Of a stretch of 64,000 nucleotides of DNA, positions 1-9,606 are shown one piece after another (position 1 is the stretch's first letter; the number at the start of each line of letters is the position of its first letter). The notes beneath the pieces were generated by a model. That model made no database searches, was not told the origin of the DNA, and worked only from the letters and a program-made list of their open reading frames with translations. This DNA comes from Klebsiella sp. BIGb0138 (GTDB lineage: Bacteria; Pseudomonadota; Gammaproteobacteria; Enterobacterales; Enterobacteriaceae): positions 372,001-436,000 of the forward strand of contig NZ_SMCV01000003.1 of NCBI RefSeq assembly GCF_004342285.1, in the 5' to 3' direction. Both the position numbers and the translations under genes were made by a program.

Positions 1-132
1 CCGCAGCTGCTCGCCCTTTCTCTCCCCTGTTAACCCTCTCCGCTTGTCGCTCCCCGGCGCATCTGTAACTTGAAGTCGGGCGAGCAGAAGTGTTAAAAGG
101 TGCCCCTTCATAAAAACTAACAGGGGATCGAC

Positions 133-1509
133 GTGAAAGACGCGTCAACGCAGTCAGATGCCACAGCGGAGCGCGGCCCGACGCTTCATCGCGGTTTACA
201 GAACCGACATATTCAGCTCATTGCCCTTGGCGGCGCTATCGGTACCGGGCTGTTTCTCGGCATCGGGCCGGCGATTCAGATGGCCGGACCGGCCGTGCTG
301 ATCGGCTATGCCGTCGCCGGGATCATCGCTTTTCTGATCATGCGCCAGCTTGGCGAAATGGTGGTGGAAGAGCCGGTATCCGGCTCCTTTGCCCACTTTG
401 CGTATAAATACTGGGGCCCGTTTGCCGGCTTTCTCTCCGGCTGGAACTACTGGGTGATGTTCGTGCTGGTGGGGATGGCGGAGCTGACCGCCGCCGGTAT
501 CTATATGCAGTACTGGCTCCCGGAGGCACCGACCTGGGTCTGGGCGGCGGCCTTCTTCACGATCATCAACGCCGTTAACCTCGTTAACGTTCGTCTGTAC
601 GGCGAAGCGGAGTTCTGGTTTGCGTTGATTAAAGTGCTGGCGATTATCGGCATGATCGGCTTTGGCCTGTGGATGCTGTTTGGCGGCCACGGCGGCAGCA
701 AAGCGGGGTTCGATAATCTGTGGCGGCACGGCGGCTTCTTCGCCACCGGCTGGCATGGCCTGGTGATGTCGCTGGCGGTGATCATGTTCTCGTTCGGCGG
801 CCTGGAGCTGATTGGCATTACCGCGGCCGAAGCGCAGAATCCGCAAAAAAGCATTCCGAAAGCGGTAAACCAGGTGGTGTACCGTATTCTGCTGTTTTAT
901 ATCGGTTCGCTGGTGGTGCTGCTGGCGCTCTACCCGTGGGTGGAAATCAAATCCGACAGCAGCCCGTTTGTGATGATATTCCATAATATGGACAGTAACG
1001 TGGTGGCTTCCGCGCTGAATTTCGTCATTCTGGTGGCTTCACTGTCGGTCTATAACAGCGGCGTTTACTCTAATAGCCGGATGCTGTTCGGTCTGTCGGT
1101 GCAGGGCAACGCGCCGAAGTTTCTCGCCCGCATCAGCAAGCGCGGCGTGCCGGTGAATTCGCTGATCCTGTCCGGGGTGATTACCTCGCTGGTGGTGCTG
1201 TTGAACTATCTGCTGCCGCAAAAAGCGCTGGGCCTGCTGATGGCGCTGGTGGTAGCGACGCTGCTACTGAACTGGATTATGATCTGCATGGCGCACCTGA
1301 AGTTCCGCGCCGCGCAGCGCCGTAAAGGGCGGGAGTCGAAGTTTAAAGCGCTGCTGGCGCCGGGCGGTAACTATCTCTGCATCGCCTTTCTCGCGCTGAT
1401 TCTGGTGCTGATGTGCACCATCGACGGCATGCGTCTGTCGGCAATTTTACTGCCGGTATGGATCCTGGTCCTGTTTATCGTCTTTAAGCTGCTGCGCCGC
1501 CCGGCGTGA
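133..1509 (+). CDS. pheP: Phenylalanine-specific permease PheP
   Basis: Inner-membrane APC-family amino acid:proton symporter, 458 aa, the same length as E. coli PheP and near-identical to it as I remember that sequence. The cytoplasmic N-tail (about residues 1-27) is followed by the TM1 motif GGAIGTGLFLGIGPAIQMAG (about 33-52), then a dozen hydrophobic segments. The start is GTG, with CAGGGG six bases upstream; the next in-frame ATGs lie inside TM segments. The gene sits directly before ybdG in E. coli, whereas here five genes separate them. It ends in a hairpin terminator. The family is certain; phenylalanine specificity rests on similarity. Confidence 0.96.
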   Translation: MKDASTQSDATAERGPTLHRGLQNRHIQLIALGGAIGTGLFLGIGPAIQMAGPAVLIGYAVAGIIAFLIMRQLGEMVVEEPVSGSFAHFAYKYWGPFAGFLSGWNYWVMFVLVGMAELTAAGIYMQYWLPEAPTWVWAAAFFTIINAVNLVNVRLYGEAEFWFALIKVLAIIGMIGFGLWMLFGGHGGSKAGFDNLWRHGGFFATGWHGLVMSLAVIMFSFGGLELIGITAAEAQNPQKSIPKAVNQVVYRILLFYIGSLVVLLALYPWVEIKSDSSPFVMIFHNMDSNVVASALNFVILVASLSVYNSGVYSNSRMLFGLSVQGNAPKFLARISKRGVPVNSLILSGVITSLVVLLNYLLPQKALGLLMALVVATLLLNWIMICMAHLKFRAAQRRKGRESKFKALLAPGGNYLCIAFLALILVLMCTIDGMRLSAILLPVWILVLFIVFKLLRRPA

Positions 1510-1517
1510 CGCCCTGT

Positions 1518-1552
1518 CGCCCTGACGTTCGTCGGGGCGATCTTGCCTTTTA
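1518..1552 (+). terminator. Rho-independent terminator after pheP
   Basis: The arms CGCCCTGA (1518-1525) and TCGGGGCG (1532-1539) enclose a CGTTCG loop, and a T-rich stretch follows (1541-1552). It begins nine bases after the pheP stop and separates pheP from the next operon. Confidence 0.75.
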
Positions 1553-1600
1553 TTGTGATCTTCTTCGCGCTTAGCGTATTTCGCGGAGGAACTTCTTTTT

Positions 1601-1644
1601 GTAATCGATTACTTTTCATTTCGAAGCGGTTTGTAATCGATTAC
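1601..1644 (+). promoter_or_regulatory. Twin palindromic operators upstream of the NHS transporter
   Basis: The perfect 12-bp palindrome GTAATCGATTAC occurs at 1601-1612 and again at 1633-1644, each followed by CTTTT or TTTTT. Their centres are 32 bp apart, about three helical turns. A palindrome with a central CG is typical of LacI-family operators, and a LacI-type regulator gene lies at 5815-6795. Binding by that regulator is inferred. The second copy is 18 bp before the chosen start of the transporter. Confidence 0.7.
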
Positions 1645-1662
1645 TTTTTGAGGGCGGTCAAA

Positions 1663-2904
1663 ATGGTATCAACAACTGAAGGTCGTGAAAGTGCCCGCGT
1701 GCAGCAGCGGTTTCTGGTGCCGCGCCTGTCGTTAATGATGTTTATGCAGTTTTTTATCTGGGGAAGCTGGTCGGTGACCCTGGGCCTGGTGATGACGCGT
1801 TACGAGATGTCGCTGCTGATTGGCGATGCGTTTTCTGCCGGGCCCATCGCCTCGATTCTCTCGCCGTTTGTGCTGGGGATGCTGGTTGACCGCTTCTTTG
1901 CCTCACAGAAGGTGATGGCGGCGATGCACCTGGCGGGGGCGGTTATTCTGTGGTTTGTCCCGCAGGCGCTGGTCGCGCAAAATGGCGCGTTGCTCATCGG
2001 CCTGCTGTTCGGCTATACGCTGTGCTACATGCCGACGCTGGCGTTGACCAACAATATTGCTTTCCACAGTCTGAACAATGTCGATAAAACTTTCCCGGTG
2101 GTGCGTGTCTTTGGCACCATCGGCTGGATCGTCGCCGGGATCTGTATCGGCGTAACCGGGATTTCCGATACCACGGCGATCTTCAAGCTGGCGGCTTTGT
2201 GCTCGGTGGCGCTGGCTCTCTATAGTCTGACGTTGCCGCATACCCCGGCGCCGGCGAAAGGCATACCGGTGAAATTTCGCGATCTGCTGTGCGCCGATGC
2301 TTTTGCGCTGCTGAAGACCCGCCATTTCTTTATCTTTTCGCTCTGCGCCACCCTGATCTCCATTCCGCTGGGTACCTATTACGCCTTCACCGCCTCCTAT
2401 CTGGCGGATGCCGGAGTGGCTGATGTCAGCACGGCGATGGCGTTCGGCCAGATGTCCGAAATTGCCTTTATGCTGGTGATCCCGCTGCTGTTTCGTCGCC
2501 TGGGGGTGAAATACATGCTGCTGGTCGGGATGGCGGCGTGGTTTGTGCGCTATGCCTTCTTTGCCCTCGGCGTCAGCGAAGAGGGACGTTTTCTGCTTTA
2601 TCTCGGCATTCTGCTGCACGGCGTGTGCTATGACTTCTTCTTTGTCGTCGGTTTTATCTATACCGATCGCGTCGCGGGCGACAAGGTCAAAGGCCAGGCG
2701 CAAAGTATGATCGTTATGTTTACCTACGGCATCGGGATGCTGCTGGGCTCGCAAATTTCCGGGGCGCTGTATCACCAGTTGGTGGCCGGGCAGGCGGTAC
2801 CGCAGGCGTGGGTGACCTTCTGGTGGATCCCGGCGGTAGCCGCGGCGCTTATCGCGCTGATTTTCCTTTTCTCTTTCCAGTACAACGAGAAAGAGCCGCA
2901 ATAA
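1663..2904 (+). CDS. Nucleoside:H+ symporter (NupG/XapB/YegT-like) MFS transporter
   Basis: 413 aa with about 12 membrane segments. The opening MQFFIWGSW and the segments Y-MPTLALTNNI and VFGTIGWI match the NHS family (NupG, XapB, YegT). The reading frame stays open to 1543, but that would put the twin operators inside the coding region. ATG 1663 has AGGGCGG just upstream and is preferred. It is followed 15 bp later by an isomerase-like gene and then an oxidoreductase, so the cargo is probably a nucleoside, glycoside or sugar derivative metabolised by those enzymes. The exact substrate is unknown. Confidence 0.85.
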   Translation: MVSTTEGRESARVQQRFLVPRLSLMMFMQFFIWGSWSVTLGLVMTRYEMSLLIGDAFSAGPIASILSPFVLGMLVDRFFASQKVMAAMHLAGAVILWFVPQALVAQNGALLIGLLFGYTLCYMPTLALTNNIAFHSLNNVDKTFPVVRVFGTIGWIVAGICIGVTGISDTTAIFKLAALCSVALALYSLTLPHTPAPAKGIPVKFRDLLCADAFALLKTRHFFIFSLCATLISIPLGTYYAFTASYLADAGVADVSTAMAFGQMSEIAFMLVIPLLFRRLGVKYMLLVGMAAWFVRYAFFALGVSEEGRFLLYLGILLHGVCYDFFFVVGFIYTDRVAGDKVKGQAQSMIVMFTYGIGMLLGSQISGALYHQLVAGQAVPQAWVTFWWIPAVAAALIALIFLFSFQYNEKEPQ

Positions 2905-2919
2905 CAATCGGGAGGAAGT

Positions 2920-3948
2920 ATGAAAACGATCAAGGGACCGGGGATTTTTCTGGCGCAGTTTATCGGCCCGCAGGCGCCGTTTAATACCCTGGAAGGGATT
3001 GCGGCCTGGGCCGCCGGCCTTGGCTATCAGGCGCTGCAGATCCCGTGTAATCATCCGGCCATATTTGATGTCGAACGGGCGGCGGCGAGCCAGACCTACT
3101 GCGATGAGATTCGCGGGCGGCTGGCGGAGTATGGCCTGACCATCAGCGAGCTCTCCAGCCATCTTGAAGGCCAGCTGGTGGCCGTACATCCGGCCTATGA
3201 CGCGGCTTTTGACGCCTTTGCCCCCGCTGCGCTGCGCGGTAACCCGCAGGCGCGCCAGCGGTGGGCGGTGGAAAAAGTGCAGCAGGCGGCGGTCGCCTCC
3301 GGGCGCCTGGGATTATCGGCCCATGCCACTTTTTCCGGGGCGCTGGCGTGGCCCTATTTTTACCCCTGGCCGCCGCATAACGCGCCGTTGCTGGAGGAGG
3401 CATTTGACGAGCTGGCGCGGCGCTGGCGGCCGATACTCGACGCTTTCGACGAGCAGGGCGTCGATCTGTGTTACGAAATCCACCCGGGGGAAGATTTACA
3501 TGATGGCGTCACCTTTGAGCGTTTCCTGCGGCGAGTGGAGAACCATCCGCGCTGCAATATGCTCTACGATCCCAGCCACCTGCACCTCCAGCAGATGGAC
3601 TACCTGGCGTACATCGATATCTATCATTCGCGCATCAAAGCCTTTCACGTCAAAGATGCCGAATTCCGCCGCGATGGCCGCTGCGGGGTATACGGGGGAT
3701 ACCAGCCCTGGCTGCAGCGGGCGGGGCGCTTTCGTTCATTGGGCGACGGGCAGATTGATTTCAAAAGTATTTTCAGCAAGCTGACCGAATACGACTTTGA
3801 TGGCTGGGCGGTGCTGGAGTGGGAGTGCTGCCTGAAAGAGGCCGAGACCGGGGCGCGGGAGGGCAGCGAGTTTATCCGTCGCCATATCATTCCGGTTTCC
3901 GGGCGGGCGTTTGATGATTTTGCGGCGGGAAGCGGGGGGCCGGGATGA
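2920..3948 (+). CDS. Sugar phosphate isomerase/epimerase (xylose isomerase-like TIM barrel)
   Basis: 342 aa, cytoplasmic. It carries the acidic and histidine metal-ligand pattern of the AP_endonuc_2 TIM-barrel family: YEIHPGE near residue 185, YDPSH near 216, FHVKD near 242 and LEWE near 301. It starts ATG 15 bp after the transporter stop behind GGAGGAAG. The last codons overlap the start of the oxidoreductase (ATGA), so the three genes are one operon. Members of this family commonly pair with Gfo/Idh/MocA oxidoreductases in inositol, keto-sugar and glycoside catabolism. The substrate is not predictable here. Confidence 0.85.
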   Translation: MKTIKGPGIFLAQFIGPQAPFNTLEGIAAWAAGLGYQALQIPCNHPAIFDVERAAASQTYCDEIRGRLAEYGLTISELSSHLEGQLVAVHPAYDAAFDAFAPAALRGNPQARQRWAVEKVQQAAVASGRLGLSAHATFSGALAWPYFYPWPPHNAPLLEEAFDELARRWRPILDAFDEQGVDLCYEIHPGEDLHDGVTFERFLRRVENHPRCNMLYDPSHLHLQQMDYLAYIDIYHSRIKAFHVKDAEFRRDGRCGVYGGYQPWLQRAGRFRSLGDGQIDFKSIFSKLTEYDFDGWAVLEWECCLKEAETGAREGSEFIRRHIIPVSGRAFDDFAAGSGGPG

Positions 3949-5096
3949 TTCAGGTCGGGATTATCGGCAGCGGGTTTATCGGCCCGACGCATATTGAAGC
4001 CCTGCGCCGGGTGGGCGATATCGAGGTGGTGGCGCTATGCGATAGCCATCTGGCGCAGGCGCAGCAAAAGGCGCGGCAGCTGAATGTGGCCCATGCCTAC
4101 GGGCGGGTTGAGGATCTACTGGCGCATCCCGGCTTGCAGGTGGTGCATAACTGCACGCCGAACCATCTGCACGCTGAGATTAATCGTCAGGTGCTGCGCG
4201 CCGGGCTGCATCTCTTCTCGGAAAAACCGCTGTGCATGCGCCCGGATGAGGCGCGTGAGCTGGTGACGCTGGCGGAAAGCGCCGGCGTGGTACATGGCGT
4301 GAGCTTTGTCTACCGCCAGTTCGCCATGGTTCAGCAGGCCGCCAGCATGATGCGCGAGGGGCAGATCGGACGGCTGTTCTCGGCGCACGGCAGCTATTTA
4401 CAGGACTGGATGCTGCGGCAAAGCGATTACAACTGGCGGGTGGAATCCGCGCTGGGCGGCGCATCGCGGGCGGTGGCGGATATCGGCTCCCACTGGTGCG
4501 ATACGGTTCAGTTTATAACCGGCCGCCGCATCACCGAGGTGATGGCGGATCTGGCGATCGTCTGGCCGACGCGCCATGCCCCGCTCGCCGGCCACGCCAC
4601 CTTTGGCCTGCAGGATGAGAAGGCGGGTTATCAGGAACGCCCGGTGGATACGGAAGATATGGGGTCGGTGCTGTTTCGCTTTGATGATGGCAGCAAGGGC
4701 TGCTTTACCGTCTCGCAGGTTAGCGCCGGAAGAAAGAACCGTCTGGCGGTGGAAATCAACGGCAGCGTCTGCTCGCTGGCGTGGGATCAGGAGCTCCCGC
4801 AGCGGCTGTGGATTGGCCAGCGCGCGCAGCCGAACCAGATGCTCAGCGATGACCCGAGCCTGATGCAGCACGATGTTGCCGCCAGCGCGCATTTCCCCGG
4901 CGGGCATAGTGAAGGCTGGCCGGACGCCTTTAAAAATATGATGCTGTACTTCTACCAGGCGGTACGCGCCGGAAAGATGCCGCCAGAAAACCTGCGGCGT
5001 TTTGCCTCATTTTATGAAGGGGCGGATGTGATGTATATCATCGATGCGATTGTGCAAAGCCATCAGCAGCAGCGCTGGGTCCGCGTCGGGCGCTAG
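3945..5096 (+). CDS. Gfo/Idh/MocA family NAD(P)-dependent oxidoreductase
   Basis: 383 aa. The N-terminal Rossmann fold shows GSGFIGPTH (about residues 8-16), and the EKPLC motif with the conserved lysine sits near residue 93. The C-terminal half has the mixed sheet domain of the family, with the DIGSHWCD stretch. The start overlaps the upstream stop by ATGA, so the genes are translationally coupled. It probably oxidises or epimerises a sugar or cyclitol taken up by the transporter at 1663 and processed with the isomerase-like protein at 2920. No alternative function is apparent, but the substrate is open. Confidence 0.88.
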   Translation: MIQVGIIGSGFIGPTHIEALRRVGDIEVVALCDSHLAQAQQKARQLNVAHAYGRVEDLLAHPGLQVVHNCTPNHLHAEINRQVLRAGLHLFSEKPLCMRPDEARELVTLAESAGVVHGVSFVYRQFAMVQQAASMMREGQIGRLFSAHGSYLQDWMLRQSDYNWRVESALGGASRAVADIGSHWCDTVQFITGRRITEVMADLAIVWPTRHAPLAGHATFGLQDEKAGYQERPVDTEDMGSVLFRFDDGSKGCFTVSQVSAGRKNRLAVEINGSVCSLAWDQELPQRLWIGQRAQPNQMLSDDPSLMQHDVAASAHFPGGHSEGWPDAFKNMMLYFYQAVRAGKMPPENLRRFASFYEGADVMYIIDAIVQSHQQQRWVRVGR

Positions 5097-5106
5097 CCGG
5101 AGGATA

Positions 5107-5129
5107 CTGCGCCACCGGCGGTGGCGCAG
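5107..5129. terminator. Hairpin between convergent oxidoreductase and lipoprotein genes
   Basis: Perfect 10-bp stem, CTGCGCCACC (5107-5116) and GGTGGCGCAG (5120-5129), with a GGC loop. It lies between two convergent stop codons. There is no T-run on either side, so it may act as a 3' stabiliser rather than a true intrinsic terminator. Confidence 0.5.
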
Positions 5130-5135
5130 GGCGTC

Positions 5136-5552
5136 TTACTTCACCCCGAGATAACCATCCAGATAGGCGCCGGAAAGTTCATTCCCGAACAGGACGGCGT
5201 CTTTGTTCTCCATCTCGTTGCTCCACTTATCGCCGGCGTTGCCGGTAAATGAGTGCTGCGTTTGGGCGCCCTTGGCCACCTGCTGCTTAATCGCATCGGC
5301 GTTGCGACGGGCATCGCTTTCGCTGACCCCCGCCGTCCGGTCCTGCTTGCCGCGCTGATAGGCTTCGCTGAAGGTCGGCAGATTTAAGCGGTAGTTCTCC
5401 TGCTGATTCACCGCAAAATTGCCGCCGACAAAATCGGAACGGTGGGCGACAAAATAGTAGGCGTGGCGCTCCGGTGACGATTTGGACGCGGTGCAGCCGT
5501 TGAGCGCGGCCAGCGAGCAGCCGAGGGCGAGAAACACGAGTTTGCTATTCAT
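5136..5552 (-). CDS. Exc2-like small lipoprotein
   Basis: 138 aa from MNSK (142 aa if MMPSMNSK at 5564 is used). A short hydrophobic signal ends in the lipobox LNGC, so it is a predicted lipoprotein. The mature part is hydrophilic, with HAYYFVAHRSDFVGGNF and a repeated Y-x-GY motif near the end (SGAYLDGYLGVK). It resembles the Exc2 lipoproteins named after ColE1 entry exclusion, several of which are chromosomal in Klebsiella; I am recalling this family rather than aligning it. It is monocistronic and convergent to the oxidoreductase. Its function in the chromosome is unknown. Confidence 0.65.
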   Translation of the reverse strand: MNSKLVFLALGCSLAALNGCTASKSSPERHAYYFVAHRSDFVGGNFAVNQQENYRLNLPTFSEAYQRGKQDRTAGVSESDARRNADAIKQQVAKGAQTQHSFTGNAGDKWSNEMENKDAVLFGNELSGAYLDGYLGVK

Positions 5553-5768
5553 TGATGGCATCATCCCTAACGTATTAATAAGTGAAAAGATACTGTTTTT
5601 GTCACCGCACCTGCGCGGCTGGCGGGCGGTGTCTGGTGTACCTGTAAAATCATCCCTCGTAACGAGCGGGGAAAATAGCCCTGATAATTAATAGCTTCGC
5701 GGCACATTAACGAGGGCGGCAACCCGCGCGGCGGCGCTCTTCTGCCGCTGCGCATCCCGGCTTATTTA

Positions 5769-5788
5769 TGATAGCCTGCGCACTATCA
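5769..5788. promoter_or_regulatory. Inverted repeat before the LacI regulator gene
   Basis: TGATAG (5769-5774) and CTATCA (5783-5788) form a 6-bp inverted repeat with an 8-bp spacer, 26 bp before the start codon. It may be an operator or overlap the -10 region. It is unlike the twin operators at 1601-1644, so autoregulation through the same box is not supported. Confidence 0.35.
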
Positions 5789-5814
5789 CCTTCATCGCAG
5801 GAAGTGCAGTCTCT

Positions 5815-6795
5815 ATGTCAATTCAGAAAATCGCTCGCCTGGCGGGGGTCTCGGTGGCGACGGTATCGCGGGTGCTGAATAACAGCGATACGGTCAAACC
5901 GAAGAACCGCGAACGCGTACTGCAGGCGATTAAAGAGAGCAACTATCAACCTAATCTGCTGGCTCGCCAGCTGCGCACCGCGCGGAGCTACATGATTCTG
6001 GTGATGGTATCGAATATCGCCAACCCGTTCTGCGCGGAAGTGGTGAAGGGTATCGAAGAAGAGGCGGAGAAACATGGCTACCGGATCCTGCTGTGTAACT
6101 CCGGTTCGGACCTGGCGCGTTCCACCTCCGGGCTGCAGCTGCTGTCGGGAAAAATGGTGGACGGTATTATCACCATGAATGCGCTCTCCAGTCTGCCGGA
6201 GCTGACGATGATGATCGGCGACGCGCCGTGGGTGCAGTGCGCGGAATACGCTGACGCCGGCACAATTTCCTGCGTCGGAATTAACGATATTGACGCCGCG
6301 CAGGGGGCGGTGACGCGGCTGGCGGAGAGCGGTCGCCAGCGAATCGCCCTGATTAACCACGATCTCAGCTATCGCTACGCCCGCCTGCGCGAGCGCGGCT
6401 ATAAAGACGTGCTCCACGTCCGGGGGCTGGGCTATCAGCATGTGGCCTATGCCAGCGATCTCAGCGCCGCCGCCGGTAAAGCGGCAATGGAAACGCTGCT
6501 GGCGTTAACCGAGAGACCGGATGCGGTATTTGCCGTCGCCGACTCTCTGGCGGCAGGCGCGCTGCGCGCGATCGCCCAGGCGGGGCTGCGGGTGCCGGAG
6601 GATATTGCGGTGATGGGCTTTGATGGCACGGAGCTGGCGGAGATGGTCTCGCCGCAGCTGACCACCGTAGAACAACCTTCGCGAGAGATTGGCCGCACGG
6701 CGGTGACGCTGTTGCTGAAAAAAATCGACAACCCGGATGCCGCCGCCGAGCGGGTGATGATGGACTGGCGCGTTATTGCCCGCGCCAGCGCCTGA
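5815..6795 (+). CDS. LacI-family transcriptional regulator
   Basis: 326 aa. The N-terminal helix-turn-helix and hinge read IQKIARLAGVSVATVSRVLN, followed by the YQPNLLARQLRT linker and a periplasmic-binding-protein-like sensor domain (about residues 60-326). It is CytR/PurR-like overall. Start ATG 5815 has GGAAG upstream. It closes the accessory block holding the NHS transporter, isomerase-like and oxidoreductase genes, and the twin palindromes before that operon have the right shape for this family. I infer that it represses the operon until a pathway sugar or nucleoside binds. It ends three bases before the convergent ybdG stop. Confidence 0.9.
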   Translation: MSIQKIARLAGVSVATVSRVLNNSDTVKPKNRERVLQAIKESNYQPNLLARQLRTARSYMILVMVSNIANPFCAEVVKGIEEEAEKHGYRILLCNSGSDLARSTSGLQLLSGKMVDGIITMNALSSLPELTMMIGDAPWVQCAEYADAGTISCVGINDIDAAQGAVTRLAESGRQRIALINHDLSYRYARLRERGYKDVLHVRGLGYQHVAYASDLSAAAGKAAMETLLALTERPDAVFAVADSLAAGALRAIAQAGLRVPEDIAVMGFDGTELAEMVSPQLTTVEQPSREIGRTAVTLLLKKIDNPDAAAERVMMDWRVIARASA

Positions 6796-6798
6796 GGA

Positions 6799-8043
6799 TC
6801 AGCTGCTGACCGCGCCCGTCAGCGCACGAATATCGTTGCCGGTGGGGGATTGATGAATACGTAAACCGAATTCGTCGACCACCGCAAAAATGTGGTCGAA
6901 AATATCCGCCTGAATGCCCTCATATTCCGCCCACACCACCGTGTTGGTGAAGCAATAGATTTCAATCGGTAAACCGTTGGCATCCGGGGCCAGTTGGCGG
7001 ACCATCATCGTCATATCTTTGCGCAGTCGCGGGTGGTTGCGTAAATACTCCTGCAAATAAGCGCGGAAGGTGCCGATATTAGTCATCTTACGCAGATTCA
7101 ATACTGAACGATCCTCCGCGTGTTGCTGGTTCCATTCGCTAATTTCCTGATGGCGTGAATCCATATAAGGTTTGAGCAGCCGGGCCTGAATTAAACGCTG
7201 CTGTTCCTGTTCAGCAAGAAAATGAATACTGGTGGTATCAATATTCAGGCTGCGTTTTATACGGCGGCCGCCTGAGGCCGACATACCGCTCCAGTTTTTA
7301 AAGGAGTCGGACACCAGCGACCAGGTGGGAATGGTGGTAATGGTATTATCCCAGTTGCGGACTTTTACCGTGGTCAGGCCAATATCGATGACCGCGCCAT
7401 CGGCGCCGTATTTCGGCATCTCCAGCCAGTCGCCGAGTTTCAGCATGTCGTTGGCTGAGAGCTGAATTCCGGCCACCAGGCCAAGAATCGGGTCTTTGAA
7501 CACCAGCATCAGTACCGCAGCCATCGCCCCGAGGCCGCTGATCAGAATCGCCGGCGACTGGCCGATGAGTAAGGAGATCGCCAGAATGCCGACGATAATG
7601 GCGCTGACCAGTTTAACCCCCTGGAATATCCCTTTCAGCGGCAGCTGAGAGGCGCTGGCCAGCTTTTGCGATAAATTAAAGATCACATCGAGCAGCGAAA
7701 AGAACGACAGTAGGGCATATATCATGACCCACAGCTGGGCGCCGGTGGTTAATATATCCGCGGCTTCGCTACCTTTTTGTAACCACAGTACCGCCTGGAC
7801 GTTAACGATAATCCCTTGCAGGGTAAAGGCCAGCCGGTGAAACAGTTTATTCTGCGTGATGATCTGCAACCACAAATGGTTGCTGGCCTGCGCGCGTTTT
7901 TCGAAGGTGCGCAATACCACTTTATGCAGAATGAAATGAATGACGATCGCCGTCAGTAAAATAATGCCGAAGATAATGATGAGTGAAGTAGTGGCGGTAA
8001 TTTTGATGCCTGATGCGGCAATTTGCGATATTAATTCCTGCAT
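6799..8043 (-). CDS. ybdG: Mechanosensitive channel YbdG (MscS family)
   Basis: 414 aa, compared with about 415 in E. coli YbdG, to which it is closely similar as I remember it. Several N-terminal membrane segments lead to the pore-lining helix and MscS beta domain ([19 protein letters not shown], then [19 protein letters not shown]). The frame is open to 8097, but MQELISQ at 8043 aligns with the E. coli start and has AGGAGA upstream. Family members gate on membrane tension after hypo-osmotic shock; YbdG is associated with miniconductance activity. It is a backbone gene next to pheP in E. coli. Confidence 0.95.
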   Translation of the reverse strand: MQELISQIAASGIKITATTSLIIIFGIILLTAIVIHFILHKVVLRTFEKRAQASNHLWLQIITQNKLFHRLAFTLQGIIVNVQAVLWLQKGSEAADILTTGAQLWVMIYALLSFFSLLDVIFNLSQKLASASQLPLKGIFQGVKLVSAIIVGILAISLLIGQSPAILISGLGAMAAVLMLVFKDPILGLVAGIQLSANDMLKLGDWLEMPKYGADGAVIDIGLTTVKVRNWDNTITTIPTWSLVSDSFKNWSGMSASGGRRIKRSLNIDTTSIHFLAEQEQQRLIQARLLKPYMDSRHQEISEWNQQHAEDRSVLNLRKMTNIGTFRAYLQEYLRNHPRLRKDMTMMVRQLAPDANGLPIEIYCFTNTVVWAEYEGIQADIFDHIFAVVDEFGLRIHQSPTGNDIRALTGAVSS

Positions 8044-8120
8044 AACGTCTCCTGTACATCCAGCGGTTATGATGACCGCTGGATGTATATTATGCAAATC
8101 AGACGTGACGCCAATGTGAA

Positions 8121-9548
8121 TTACGAGGCGGTAGCCACCGGACGGATATTCAGATGATGACGCAGCCGCAGGGCAATGGCCCCTAAGAGCAGCATCATCC
8201 CTGCTTCGACGGCCAGAAAGTCGATCAGCGCCTGCGGATAGTCGCCGCCGCTGCGCTGGGCGAGGGTTAAAAACAGCGAACCCAGAATCGCCGGCCCCAG
8301 TCCTAACGTCGCCTGCTGGAGCGTGCTCAGAATGGCGCTCCCGGCTCCGGCATCGCAGGCGCTGATATCACGCATGCCGATGCGGTAGAAGCTATTGACG
8401 ATCAGCGCCTGACCGTAGCCGATCAGCGCGGTAGAGGGCACCAGCGCCAGCGTAGAAGTATGGCTGGCGAAGTGATTGAAGGTCGCCATCAGCAGCAGCA
8501 AACCCGCTATCTGCACCACCAGACCCATCAGCAGAATGCGTCCCATACTGTAGCGGGCAATCAGCTTCGGCGCGTACAGCGCGGAGAGAAAATAGGCCAC
8601 GCCAAGGGCGATAAAGCTGTTGCCCGACTGCCACGGCGCCATCCCCAGACCGGCCTGCATCGTCAGCGCCATGCAGAACATAAAACCCGACCAGGCGCTG
8701 AAGAACAGCAGGGCGATGGCCATCCCGAAGCGGATGCTGGTCAGCTTTAGCAGCCGTGGCGGCAGCAGCGGCTGTTCACCGCGCTGCTGTTTACGCAGGG
8801 CGCTTACCCGCATCCAGGCCAGCAGCGGCAGCACCGCCGCCAGCAGGATTTGTAACGACCACGGCCAGTGTAGCTCCGGGCCCAGCGCCATCGGAAACAG
8901 CAGACAGCAGAGGATCAGCGCCAGGCTAAAGGTGCCCTGCCAGTCGATGCGCGAATGCGCTTCGCGCCGGGTTTCCGGCACATAGCGCTGGCTAAAGCCC
9001 AGCACCAGCAGGCAGATCGGCACGTTGATAAAGAAGGCGTTACGCCAGCCGAGGCCGGCGATATCCGCCGAGACCAGCCAGCCGCCGCCCATCTGCCCGA
9101 CGATAAAGGCAATCCCGCCGATCCCGCCATACAGGCTGATGGCGCGCGCGTGGGCGCTCCCCTTCAGGGTGACGTGTAGGGTGGCGAGTATTTGCGGCAC
9201 GATCAGCGCCGCCCCGGCCCCCTGCAGCGTACGCGCCGCCAGCAGCGCGTTGATGGAGTTCGCTATCCCGCACAGCAGGGAGGCGAGGCCAAAAAGCGCG
9301 ACGCCCCACATAAACAGACGACGGCGGCCATAGTTGTCGCCAAGCTTGCTGCCCATCGCCAGACAGACGGCAAAAGAGACGCCGTAGAGGGCGACAATCA
9401 GCTCCAGTTGGGTAGCGTTGGCATTCAGCGAATGGGTGATCGAATCCAGCGCCACGTTGGTAATTGAGGTGTCGATCAGCGGTAGCATCTGGCCGGTCAA
9501 CAGCAGGAGTAAACCGGCGCGGCCGGGTGAAACAGCAGACGAATTCAT
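8121..9548 (-). CDS. DHA2-family MFS drug exporter
   Basis: 475 aa from MNSSAV with about 14 membrane segments, as expected for the DHA2 (14-TMS) group. It carries D-TSITNVAL in TM1, the motif A-like [12 protein letters not shown], and the motif C-like [19 protein letters not shown] start seven codons upstream is possible, but 9548 has GGAGAG at good spacing. It is divergent from the XRE regulator at 9658 across a 110-bp region with repeated TGGTA/TACCA half-sites, so it is probably repressed by that regulator. Its substrate is unknown; quaternary compounds and dyes are usual for the group. Confidence 0.88.
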   Translation of the reverse strand: MNSSAVSPGRAGLLLLLTGQMLPLIDTSITNVALDSITHSLNANATQLELIVALYGVSFAVCLAMGSKLGDNYGRRRLFMWGVALFGLASLLCGIANSINALLAARTLQGAGAALIVPQILATLHVTLKGSAHARAISLYGGIGGIAFIVGQMGGGWLVSADIAGLGWRNAFFINVPICLLVLGFSQRYVPETRREAHSRIDWQGTFSLALILCCLLFPMALGPELHWPWSLQILLAAVLPLLAWMRVSALRKQQRGEQPLLPPRLLKLTSIRFGMAIALLFFSAWSGFMFCMALTMQAGLGMAPWQSGNSFIALGVAYFLSALYAPKLIARYSMGRILLMGLVVQIAGLLLLMATFNHFASHTSTLALVPSTALIGYGQALIVNSFYRIGMRDISACDAGAGSAILSTLQQATLGLGPAILGSLFLTLAQRSGGDYPQALIDFLAVEAGMMLLLGAIALRLRHHLNIRPVATAS

Positions 9549-9606
9549 CGGATCTCTCCATTGCGTCATTCAGCGGATGGTCGTAGCATTACCGATAAAT
9601 TAAACG

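Noticed and set aside
1-132. ERIC-like end (TAACTTGAAGT) upstream of pheP
   Set aside because: Only a short match; the rest does not fit the element, and the left part is outside the window.
1903-3189. A 428-codon minus-strand frame opposite the NHS transporter and isomerase-like gene
   Set aside because: It spans two real genes in opposite phase and encodes a highly charged, low-complexity product.
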